Below, in pieces: positions 1 through 6,226 of a stretch of 9,028 nucleotides of DNA; position 1 is the stretch's first letter; every line of letters begins with the position of its first letter. A program made the position numbers and the translations under genes. Location: positions 1 to 9,028 of the forward strand of contig CAZZWO010000124.1 of NCBI GenBank assembly GCA_964657885.1, written 5' to 3'. The stretch comes from BOG-908 sp964657885. GTDB lineage: Bacteria > Pseudomonadota > Alphaproteobacteria > Acetobacterales > Acetobacteraceae. Below the pieces are notes generated by a model, which was not told where the DNA came from, made no database searches, and saw nothing but the letters and a program-made list of their open reading frames with translations.

Positions 1-429
1 GCGCGCGAGGCCGGCAACATGGTCGATCTGGACAGCGACCCCACGAAGCTGATCGAGATCGTGGAGATCGGCAAACAACTGCTGATCACCCGCGGCTCGC
101 TCACGACGTTCAGCATCGCGAACGACATCTCGAAATACTTCGCGATCCTGCCAGCGATCTTCGTTGCCACCTACCCGGAGCTGGGCGCGCTCAACGTGAT
201 GCATCTCAGCACGCCGCAGAGCGCCATCATGTCGGCCGTCATCTTCAACGCGCTGATCATCGTGGCGCTGGTGCCGCTGGCACTGCGCGGCGTGAAGTTC
301 CGTGCGGTCGGCGCGGCCGCATTGCTGCAACGAAACCTGCTGATCTACGGGCTGGGCGGCATCGTCGCGCCGTTCATCGGCATCAAGGCGATAGACCTGG
401 TGCTGACAGCCCTGCACATCTTCGCCTGA
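1..429 (+). CDS. kdpB: KdpB, K+-transporting P-type ATPase B subunit (C-terminal part)
   Basis: C-terminal 142 residues of the catalytic subunit of the KdpFABC potassium pump, an inner-membrane complex that takes up K+ at the expense of ATP. The frame is open from base 1, so the gene begins outside the window; the family is about 680 residues, so roughly a fifth is visible. The stretch REAGNMVDLDSDPTKLIEI followed by GSLTTFSIANDISKYFAI is typical of KdpB. The Asp and Lys in NDISKYF correspond to the conserved charged pair of the transmembrane domain that couples the ATPase to transport. Several hydrophobic segments follow (about residues 50-65, 75-95 and 115-138), as expected for the last membrane helices. 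The phosphorylation and nucleotide-binding domains are not in view. kdpC starts 12 bases after the stop, so the two are co-transcribed. Confidence 0.96.
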   Translation, partial: AREAGNMVDLDSDPTKLIEIVEIGKQLLITRGSLTTFSIANDISKYFAILPAIFVATYPELGALNVMHLSTPQSAIMSAVIFNALIIVALVPLALRGVKFRAVGAAALLQRNLLIYGLGGIVAPFIGIKAIDLVLTALHIFA

Positions 430-432
430 GGA
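427..432 (+). promoter_or_regulatory. Ribosome binding site of kdpC overlapping the kdpB stop
   Basis: TGAGGA contains the kdpB stop codon (TGA) and a GAGGA Shine-Dalgarno core, 9 bases before the kdpC ATG at 442. It fixes the kdpC start and suggests translational coupling between the two subunits. Confidence 0.6.
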
Positions 433-441
433 ACCGCAATC

Positions 442-1059
442 ATGGTCTCGCAATTCCGTCCCGCCATCGTGATGATTACCTTGTTCACGATACTCACCGG
501 CTTTGTCTTTCCACTCGGCTTCGTCGGCCTGGGACAAATCGTGTTTCCGTTCCAGGCAGGCGGCAGCCTGATCACGCAGGAGGGTCACGTGGTCGGCTCG
601 GCGCTGATCGGCCAGAACTTCACCAGCGACAAATACTTCCACGGCCGCCCCTCGGCCCTGATGGGAACCGACCCTAAAGACTCGTCGAAGCAGGTGGCGA
701 CACCGTACGATGCGAGCGAGTCGGGCGCCTCCAACCTCGGCCCCACTTCGAAGGCGCTGCTCGACCGGGTGACCGCGGATGTTGCAAAGTCCGGAGCCAA
801 GGCTGTGCCCGGCGACATGCTGACCACATCGGCATCCGGCCTCGACCCGGATGTCTCGCCGCAGACCGCAGCGTTCCAGGTCGCGCGTGTCGCCAAGGCG
901 CGTGGCCTGTCCACCAGCACCGTCCAGGCGCTCGTCGCCTCACATACCGAGGCGCCGTCGCTGGGCTTCATCGGCATGCCGCGGGTGAATGTATTGCAGC
1001 TCAACCTGGCGCTGGACGCGGCAACGCCGCCGCGGGTCAGCCCCCAGGCGGCACGATGA
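442..1059 (+). CDS. kdpC: KdpC, K+-transporting ATPase C subunit
   Basis: A 205-residue KdpC, close to the usual 190-200. KdpC is the single-span accessory subunit of KdpFABC; it associates with KdpA and is needed for assembly and K+ affinity. Residues 6-36 form the N-terminal membrane helix (RPAIVMITLFTILTGFVFPL). The extracytoplasmic domain carries family hallmarks: GSALIGQNFTSDKYFHGRPSA (about 52-72, a run of conserved residues), SGASNLGPTSKAL (94-106), the SASGLDPDVSP block (130-140) with the following helix QTAAFQVARVAKARGL, and GFIGMPRVNVLQLNLAL near the end. The ATG is supported by a GAGGA Shine-Dalgarno overlapping the kdpB stop. No kdpD or kdpE follows, and the last 23 bp overlap the convergent transglycosylase gene. 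The tail after residue 192 (ATPPRVSPQAAR) is not conserved in the family as I know it. Confidence 0.97.
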   Translation: MVSQFRPAIVMITLFTILTGFVFPLGFVGLGQIVFPFQAGGSLITQEGHVVGSALIGQNFTSDKYFHGRPSALMGTDPKDSSKQVATPYDASESGASNLGPTSKALLDRVTADVAKSGAKAVPGDMLTTSASGLDPDVSPQTAAFQVARVAKARGLSTSTVQALVASHTEAPSLGFIGMPRVNVLQLNLALDAATPPRVSPQAAR

Positions 1060-2380
1060 CGCAAGCCTGCGCGCGGGCGGAGAGCTCGCCGCAAGCAGCC
1101 GATGCGCTCTCGGCCGACAGCCCCTGCAGGCGCGCTCGATAGAGCACCCGCCCACCGAAAGGGCTGGTGGTCCCGAGCACGACACGGGCCGGCGCCAGCT
1201 CGCGCGGCGCCAGCGAGCGCGCACTTTCGGCGGTGCGCCTCGCCTGGTTCGTGTCGGCGAACGCTCCCACCTGGATGGCCCACGCACCGGTCGCCATGAC
1301 GGTGCGGACGCTTGGACGATTGACCGGACGGATCGTCGAAGCAGAGGCAGACGGGATCAGGTAATTCAGCGGTGAACGCCGGGGTGGTGCCTCGGCCAGT
1401 TGCACCGGCGGCGCCCGGCGGGCCGGCTCCGGGGCATGGGTTATCCAGGCCGGCAGTTCGGGTATCGGCGGCGCAATCCTGACCGGTGCCGCAGCCATCC
1501 GCACCGGTGCTGGGCGGCAGGGTGCCGTGGGGTCGTAGGCCGCGTCGGGGTCTTGCCAGCAGCGGCCGTTGGACACCGGCATCGCGCGTGGCACCTGCGC
1601 CACGGGCAGCGACACCGGTCCGCCACGGCCCCAGCCCGTACCGTCCGGCGCCGAAGCGAGCTGGACCGGCGCCGGCCGTGCAGGTGCGGAGGCCAGCACC
1701 GGCGCTGTCCGGCACGGCGCGTCGGGGTCGTAGGCGGCATCCGGGTCCTGCCAGCAGCGCGCCACCGGAGCGCGTGCAAAGGCGCGCGGCACCGGCACCT
1801 CGGCCGGCGGCAACTGTCCGGTGTCGGCGTAGGCGGCGAGCGGCCCGGTCAATGGCCGGTCGCGCGCAATGCCAGGCGCCACCGACGCCAGATAGTTTAC
1901 CGTCTCGCTCGGCAGGCCACCCTGCCCGGCCAGATACGCATCCACCCGGTGCGGCCCGGCATTATACGCGGCCAGGAACGCCGGCGAACCGTACTGGTCG
2001 TAGAGTTCCTTAATGTAAGCGGTGCCTGCCATGATGTTGTCGTGCGGCTCGTAAGGGTCGGACCCGAGCCCGTAGCGCGACGCCAGTTCGGCGTAAGTCG
2101 GCGGCATGATCTGCATCAGCCCTGCAGCGCCGGCGTCCGAGGTGATCGGCTGGCCGTGCAGGTATTCGTGGCCGCCGGACTCCTGCCGCATCACCGCGCG
2201 TATCCAGTTCGACGGCACATCGAACCGCGCCGACGCCTCGCTGATATACGGCCCCCAAGGGTCGCTCGGCGGTCCGGGCGCACGGAACGCCGGGAAGCCA
2301 CCGCCGGCGGTGACCGGGGCATGGCCGCCGCCTCCGCAAGCGCTCAAAGCCAGCAGCAGCACGAGCGGCAGCCCCCGCAT
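1037..2380 (-). CDS. Lipoprotein lytic transglycosylase with SLT and SPOR domains
   Basis: Predicted envelope lipoprotein that cleaves peptidoglycan glycan strands to 1,6-anhydroMurNAc ends. From the chosen start (447 residues), residues 1-15 are a compact lipoprotein signal, MRGLPLVLLLALSAC, with lipidation expected at Cys15. The SLT (family 1) domain spans about residues 45-155: catalytic Glu67 in RQESGG, then AAGLMQIMPPTY (85-96) and AAYNAGP (137-143). A Pro/Ala-rich linker (about 176-362) holds two copies of a 17-residue Cys-Trp module (208-224, 273-289). Residues 366-445 resemble a SPOR domain (WAIQVGAFADTNQAR...), which in other proteins binds denuded septal glycan. No upstream site has a good Shine-Dalgarno; in-frame alternatives are ATG at 2404, 2407 and 2443 and TTG at 2482. 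I chose the ATG that puts Arg and the hydrophobic core right after Met. tyrS lies upstream on the same strand. Function is clear; the exact start and physiological role are not. Confidence 0.9.
   Translation of the reverse strand: MRGLPLVLLLALSACGGGGHAPVTAGGGFPAFRAPGPPSDPWGPYISEASARFDVPSNWIRAVMRQESGGHEYLHGQPITSDAGAAGLMQIMPPTYAELASRYGLGSDPYEPHDNIMAGTAYIKELYDQYGSPAFLAAYNAGPHRVDAYLAGQGGLPSETVNYLASVAPGIARDRPLTGPLAAYADTGQLPPAEVPVPRAFARAPVARCWQDPDAAYDPDAPCRTAPVLASAPARPAPVQLASAPDGTGWGRGGPVSLPVAQVPRAMPVSNGRCWQDPDAAYDPTAPCRPAPVRMAAAPVRIAPPIPELPAWITHAPEPARRAPPVQLAEAPPRRSPLNYLIPSASASTIRPVNRPSVRTVMATGAWAIQVGAFADTNQARRTAESARSLAPRELAPARVVLGTTSPFGGRVLYRARLQGLSAESASAACGELSARAQACVIVPPGG
1514..1564 (-). repeat. 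Cys-Trp module, copy 2 (in-frame coding repeat)
   Basis: Second copy (in gene order) of a 17-codon unit in the transglycosylase linker, encoding RCWQDPDAAYDPTAPCR. It differs from the other copy by one residue (Thr for Asp) and by several synonymous changes, so the protein sequence appears to be kept more strictly than the DNA. Confidence 0.85.
1709..1759 (-). repeat. Cys-Trp module, copy 1 (in-frame coding repeat)
   Basis: First copy of the 17-codon unit, encoding RCWQDPDAAYDPDAPCR. The two copies start 195 bp (65 codons) apart. Each has two Cys 13 residues apart flanking an acidic, Pro-containing loop. In an exported lipoprotein such a pair could form a disulfide, which is inference only. 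Confidence 0.85.
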
Positions 2381-2550
2381 CGCCAGGGTGCCGGACTGTG
2401 CCATCATCGCCGGGCCGAGCCGGGTGTCGCTACGGTTCCGCATCGAGGAGGCAACGATGCGCGCCTGACCCGGAGCGATCAAGGAAAAGGTGCAGAATGT
2501 TCTGAGCCTGCGGCTTGTCGGACACGGCCCGAGCTTGCCGCGTCTAGCGC

Positions 2551-3804
2551 CTACCGCAGCCGGATCAGCCGGTGGTGCTTGCGGCCGGCGGACAGCTTGG
2601 CAGAATTCGACGACAGGTCGGCTGCGGTCAGCAGACGCGCCTCGTCGCTCACCGGCTTGTCGTTCAGCCGTGCGCCGCCACCCCGGATCAGGCGCCGCCC
2701 TTCCCCGTTGCTGGCCGCCAGCCCGCTCTCGGCGAGCAGCCGGAAGATGGGAATGCCCGCCTGCAACTCGGCCACCGAAACGAAATGCTCGGCAAGACCC
2801 TCGGTGCCACCATCCCCGAACACCCCCGCCGCAGTTGCCGCGGCTTCCCGCGCCGCATCGGGCCCGTGCAGCAGCGCGGTCGCTTCGGTGGCGAGCGTTT
2901 TCTTGGCCTCGTTGATCTCCGCCCCGCCCAGCGCCTCGAGCCGCGCGATCTCATCGAGCTTGAGGTCGGTGAACAGGCGCAGAAAGCGGCCGACGTCGGC
3001 GTCCTCGGTGTTCCGCCAGAACTGCCAGTAATCGTAGGGCGAAAGCCGGTCGGCATTCAGCCACACGGCGCCCGACGCGGTCTTGCCCATCTTGGCGCCA
3101 GACGCGGTCGTCATCAGCGGTGTCGTCAGGCCGAACACCTGCGCCGCGTCGGTCCGGCGCACCAGATCGACACCGGACACGATGTTGCCCCACTGGTCCG
3201 AGCCGCCCATCTGCAGCGTCACGCCATGCCGCCGGTACAGCTCGCGGAAGTCGTAGCTCTGCAGGATCATGTAGTTGAATTCGAGGAACGTCAGCGGCTG
3301 CTCGCGGTCCAGCCGCAGCTTCACGCTCTCCATCGTCAGCATGCGATTGATCGTGAAATGCACGCCGACTTCGCGCAGCAGCGGGATGTAGCCGAGCGAG
3401 TCCAGCCAGTCGGCATTGTTCGCCATGATGGCGTCGCCCGGCCCGGGTGTGTCGCCCCGCGCGAACCGCAGGTAAGGGGTGAAAGCACGCTGGATCCCGG
3501 CCATGTTCGCCGCGATCACCTCGTCGGTCAGCATCTGGCGTGACGCGTCCTTGCCCGATGGGTCGCCGATGCGCGTGGTGCCGCCGCCCATCAGCGCGAG
3601 CGGCCGGTGTCCATGGCGCTGCAGCAGGCGCATCAGCATGATGGGTACCAGGCTGCCGACATGAAGGCTGTCGGCGGTCGCGTCGAAGCCGATATAACCC
3701 GTTACGCAGCCGGCATTCAGCGCCGCGGCCAGCGCCTCGGGGTCGGTGCATTGATGGATGAAGCCCCGCGACGCGGCTTCCTCGAGGAAGGCATTCTTCG
3801 TCAT
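2551..3804 (-). CDS. tyrS: Tyrosyl-tRNA synthetase
   Basis: A 417-residue class I aminoacyl-tRNA synthetase that charges tRNA-Tyr, at the usual family length. The Rossmann catalytic core has YIGFDATADSLHVGS (37-51), where HVGS is the HIGH signature, GGGTTRIGDPSGK (73-85), and LQMGGSDQWGNI (197-208) of the tyrosine and adenylate pocket. The KMSKS loop is KMGKT (238-242), a variant that, from memory, is common in alphaproteobacterial TyrRS. The anticodon-binding helical region follows, with GAEINEAKKTLATEATALLHG (294-314). An S4-type RNA-binding domain occupies roughly 350-411 (RRLIRGGGARLNDKPV). The ATG start matches the family's N-terminus; no strong Shine-Dalgarno precedes it. It diverges from anmK across 38 bp, an adjacency also seen in other proteobacteria. 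No T-box or other tRNA-sensing leader could fit in that spacer unless the promoter lies inside anmK. Confidence 0.98.
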   Translation of the reverse strand: MTKNAFLEEAASRGFIHQCTDPEALAAALNAGCVTGYIGFDATADSLHVGSLVPIMLMRLLQRHGHRPLALMGGGTTRIGDPSGKDASRQMLTDEVIAANMAGIQRAFTPYLRFARGDTPGPGDAIMANNADWLDSLGYIPLLREVGVHFTINRMLTMESVKLRLDREQPLTFLEFNYMILQSYDFRELYRRHGVTLQMGGSDQWGNIVSGVDLVRRTDAAQVFGLTTPLMTTASGAKMGKTASGAVWLNADRLSPYDYWQFWRNTEDADVGRFLRLFTDLKLDEIARLEALGGAEINEAKKTLATEATALLHGPDAAREAAATAAGVFGDGGTEGLAEHFVSVAELQAGIPIFRLLAESGLAASNGEGRRLIRGGGARLNDKPVSDEARLLTAADLSSNSAKLSAGRKHHRLIRLR

Positions 3805-3826
3805 GATGCGTGCGTAACGTGAGCTT

Positions 3827-3832
3827 GGGGGA
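3827..3832 (+). promoter_or_regulatory. Ribosome binding site deciding the anmK start
   Basis: GGGGGA lies 10 bases before the ATG at 3843. It favours that ATG over the in-frame GTG at 3810, which would begin only 5 bp from the tyrS ATG and would have no purine-rich site before it. Confidence 0.5.
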
Positions 3833-3842
3833 AGCGAAAGTC

Positions 3843-4940
3843 ATGCGCGTGGTGGGTCTGATGAGCGGCACCTCGCTGGACGGCGTGGACGCAGCCCTGA
3901 TCGAAACCGATGGGCAACATGTCGGTGAAATGGGCCGCGCACTGACGCTGCCTTACACCGACACCTTGCGCTCGGACATTCTGACGCTGATCCATGAACA
4001 AAGCGTTCACCGTGCGCCTGGCCCCGCGCGGGGTGCCCTCCCCGCCACCCTGGTCGAATCGGTCGAGACCGCGCTGACGCAAGCTCATGTCGAGGCCGTG
4101 CGTGCGCTCGGCGAACGCGCCGACCTGATCGGCTTTCATGGCCAGACGATCCTGCACGACCCGCTGCACCGGATCACCCGCCAGATCGGCGACGCGGCAA
4201 TGCTGGCGGCCCGCACCGGCGTCCCGGTCGCCTGCGACTTCCGGCTCGCGGACGTGGCGGCCGGTGGCCAGGGCGCGCCCCTCGTCCCGATCTTCCACCG
4301 GGCGCTTGCACTACGCCTCGACTGCCCGCTGCTCGTCGTCAACATCGGCGGTGTCGCCAACCTGACCTGGATCGGCGAAGCGGCCGGCGAGGACGAGGCC
4401 GACCTGCTGGCCTGCGACACCGGCCCGGGCAACGCGTTGCTGGACGATTTCGTGCGGCAGCGCACCGGCGCGCCGATGGATCGCGACGGCGCCCTCGCCT
4501 CGGCGGGCGTTCCTGACGAGGCAATTTTGGCCCGGCTGCTGGCCGATGCGTTCTTCCGGCGCCCTGCCCCAAAATCCCTCGACCGCCAGCATTTCTCGCA
4601 CGCTTTGGAGCAGGTCACGCACCTCTCGACCGAGGACGGGGCAGCGACCCTGGCCGCCTTCACCGCCCGCGCGATCGCCGCAACGCCATTGCCGGGATTG
4701 CCGAAGCGGGTGCTGGTCTGCGGGGGCGGCCGCCACAACCCGGCGATCATGCGCGCGCTCGCTCCGGCGCTACCCGCCCCGGTCGCCCCCGTCGAAGCCG
4801 TCGGCTGGAACGGCGACGCGCTGGAAGCCCAGTGCTTCGGCTTCCTGGCCGCCAGGGTCGCCCGCGGCCTGCCGCTCAGCTTCCCGGGTACGACCGGCGT
4901 CCCGCAGCCGATGCGCGGCGGACGGATCGTCACGGCATGA
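3843..4940 (+). CDS. anmK: Anhydro-N-acetylmuramic acid kinase
   Basis: A 365-residue cytoplasmic sugar kinase of the ASKHA fold, at normal family length. It hydrolyses the 1,6-anhydro ring of anhydroMurNAc and phosphorylates it to MurNAc-6-phosphate, a step of cell-wall recycling. From the chosen ATG, the phosphate-binding GLMSGTSLDGVDAAL is at 5-19, GFHGQT at 97-102, and DFRLADVAAGGQGAPLVPIFH at 132-152, which holds the conserved Asp used as catalytic base in the family. NIGGVANLT is at 167-175, DTGPGNALLDDF at 192-203, CGGGRHN at 293-299 and GWNGDALEAQCF near the end. A GTG at 3810 would add 11 residues; I preferred ATG because of the GGGGGA site and because GLMSGTS normally lies a few residues from Met. 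The substrate source could be the lytic transglycosylase encoded beyond tyrS. All key motifs are intact. Confidence 0.97.
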   Translation: MRVVGLMSGTSLDGVDAALIETDGQHVGEMGRALTLPYTDTLRSDILTLIHEQSVHRAPGPARGALPATLVESVETALTQAHVEAVRALGERADLIGFHGQTILHDPLHRITRQIGDAAMLAARTGVPVACDFRLADVAAGGQGAPLVPIFHRALALRLDCPLLVVNIGGVANLTWIGEAAGEDEADLLACDTGPGNALLDDFVRQRTGAPMDRDGALASAGVPDEAILARLLADAFFRRPAPKSLDRQHFSHALEQVTHLSTEDGAATLAAFTARAIAATPLPGLPKRVLVCGGGRHNPAIMRALAPALPAPVAPVEAVGWNGDALEAQCFGFLAARVARGLPLSFPGTTGVPQPMRGGRIVTA

Positions 4941-4966
4941 GGGGCTGAGCGGTAACCCTAGTGCCG
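4933..4966. terminator. Imperfect hairpin spanning both stop codons of a convergent gene pair (possible shared terminator)
   Basis: CGGCA (4933-4937) pairs with TGCCG (4962-4966). Inward lie one G-U wobble, one mismatch and an A-T pair, then GGG (4941-4943) pairs with CCC (4956-4958), leaving a 12-nt loop. The stem includes the anmK TGA and the esterase TAG and spans their 17-bp intergenic gap. No T-run follows on either strand, so it is not a canonical intrinsic terminator. On the minus strand the G-U wobble becomes an A-C mismatch, so the hairpin is weaker there. Confidence 0.3.
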
Positions 4967-6058
4967 CTTCGGGCCAGCGGACGACAGGAAGAAGCGCAGC
5001 ATCTCGTGTGATGCATCGGGGCCGGCTGGTTCGGTGTAGCTGCCTTCGCGGCTGCCGCCCGACCAGGCGTGGCCGGCGCCATGCACGACCCATTGCTCCA
5101 GCCGCACGCGCCCGTCGGAATCGCGCTGCACCGACCGCGTGTAGGCCATGCCACCGGCGGCTTTGCCCTGCTCGACCTCCGCCGCGCCGCTCGCCCCGGT
5201 TTGCGCGGCCACCTCGCCCGCGTTGCGGATGTTGACCGTGCGGTCGCTATCACCATGGAAGATGATGGTCGGAACGGCATGCTGGCCGCGTCCCGCTTTC
5301 CCCTGGTGCATGGCGGAGAACGCCGAAACCATGTCGGACGCCGCACCGCAGGCCAGGCCCGAATGGACGCCAATGGCCGCGAACAGGTCGGGGTAGGCGC
5401 TTGCCAGGATGGCGGCCTGGGCACCACCGGCGGACAGCCCTGCCGCAAAAACGCGGGCGGGATCGATGTCGTACGAGGCCATGACCTGGCGGGTCATTCC
5501 CGCAATGACCGACGGTTCGCCCGAATCCCGCTGCTGGTCGCCCGGGTTGAACCAGTTCCAGCAGCGTTGCGCATTGGCGCTGGCCACCTGCACCGGATAG
5601 AGCACCAGAACGCCCTCGGCCTCCGCAACCTCATTCATCCGGGTGCCGGCAGCGAAATCCTCGGCCGTCTGTGTGCAGCCGTGCAGCATCACCACCAGCG
5701 GCGCCTTTGCCCGGCGATGGCTCGGCACATACAGCCGGTAAGGCCGCGTCCCCGCCGGGCCGGTGAAGGTGCCGGACAGGAACTCGGCGCCGGCTGGCAT
5801 CGGCTTGCCGTGCTTTGCCTGCGTTTTCTGTTGCGGCGCGGTCCGGCCCGGGTTCAACGGCTTGGCGATGCCGGGTGCGAACCCGGACAAACCTGGAAGC
5901 GACCCCAGCCGGGCCAGCAACCCGCCATCCGTTGCCTCCGAGATACCGGCCCCACTCGGCAACGCCTGGCGCAACACCGACTGAATAGCTTCGGTGGATT
6001 TCGCCAACCCGTTTTCCCGCACCGCGCGCATCAGGCGCCCCGGCAGCCCGCCGGTCAC
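4958..6058 (-). CDS. PHB-depolymerase-family esterase (alpha/beta hydrolase)
   Basis: A 366-residue serine hydrolase of the PHB depolymerase esterase family (type-1 catalytic domain). Residues 92-345 form the alpha/beta hydrolase. LHGCTQTAEDF (125-135) gives the oxyanion region and CWNWF (166-170) is a family motif. GLSAGG (207-212) holds the nucleophile Ser209, HGDSDRTV (268-275) the acid Asp (270 or 272), and HGAGHAWSGG (326-335) the His330. Members cleave short polyhydroxyalkanoates or other esters; the natural substrate cannot be read from the sequence. There is no signal peptide, membrane segment or substrate-binding domain. The first about 90 residues are a basic helix (RAVRENGLAKSTEAIQSVLRQAL) and a Gly/Pro-rich linker, a layout seen in related predicted cytoplasmic members. 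Start is GTG at 6058, just after an in-frame stop at 6071; ATG at 6031 is the alternative. It ends 17 bp from the convergent anmK. Confidence 0.92.
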   Translation of the reverse strand: MTGGLPGRLMRAVRENGLAKSTEAIQSVLRQALPSGAGISEATDGGLLARLGSLPGLSGFAPGIAKPLNPGRTAPQQKTQAKHGKPMPAGAEFLSGTFTGPAGTRPYRLYVPSHRRAKAPLVVMLHGCTQTAEDFAAGTRMNEVAEAEGVLVLYPVQVASANAQRCWNWFNPGDQQRDSGEPSVIAGMTRQVMASYDIDPARVFAAGLSAGGAQAAILASAYPDLFAAIGVHSGLACGAASDMVSAFSAMHQGKAGRGQHAVPTIIFHGDSDRTVNIRNAGEVAAQTGASGAAEVEQGKAAGGMAYTRSVQRDSDGRVRLEQWVVHGAGHAWSGGSREGSYTEPAGPDASHEMLRFFLSSAGPKRH

Positions 6059-6170
6059 GCTGCAGCCCCGTCAACGCTGGCGAGAAGAATGATGATGGCT
6101 CGAACCATGGGTGGCGCCTTCCTGATACCGACACTGAACCCAGAGCCGAGATACGTGCCGGCATCATGTT

Positions 6171-6185
6171 TGCTGCGCCGCAGCA
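6171..6185. repeat. 15-bp perfect palindrome in the dnaQ-esterase spacer, next to a T5 run
   Basis: TGCTGCG-C-CGCAGCA is a perfect inverted repeat with a single central base, followed on the plus strand by TTTTT (6186-6190). For plus-strand RNA it has the hairpin-then-U shape of a weak terminator, but no plus-strand gene runs into it. Read on the minus strand it lies between TTGAAA (6188-6193) and CATGAT (6163-6168), possible -35 and -10 boxes 19 bp apart upstream of the esterase, so it could be an operator. Neither role is established. Confidence 0.3.
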
Positions 6186-6226
6186 TTTTTCAAGCCGCAG
6201 CGCATACAGGGCTCACTGCCCTTCCG

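Noticed and set aside
238..242. Nothing like a CRISPR array, tRNA, rRNA, transposase or attachment site anywhere in the window
   Set aside because: I looked for spaced direct repeats, tRNA-like arms and terminal inverted repeats over the whole window and saw none. The only notable direct repeat is the in-frame pair in the transglycosylase gene. The coordinates here are placeholders.
585..1715. 376-codon open frame on the minus strand
   Set aside because: It crosses kdpC antisense and the transglycosylase out of frame. Composition is biased and nothing is recognisable.
2445..2468. Strong GAGGAGG followed by ATG CGC GCC TGA on the plus strand
   Set aside because: This would be a three-codon peptide with no gene downstream on that strand. 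It most likely occurs by chance upstream of the minus-strand transglycosylase gene.
2510..2541. Imperfect hairpin (GCGGC...GCCGC) just after the tyrS stop
   Set aside because: The stem is only 5 + 3 bp around an internal loop and no U-tract follows on the minus strand, so I do not call a terminator.
1400..3031. 543-codon open frame on the plus strand
   Set aside because: It runs antisense over the transglycosylase and tyrS, with low-complexity Arg/Ala/Ser translation and no motif.
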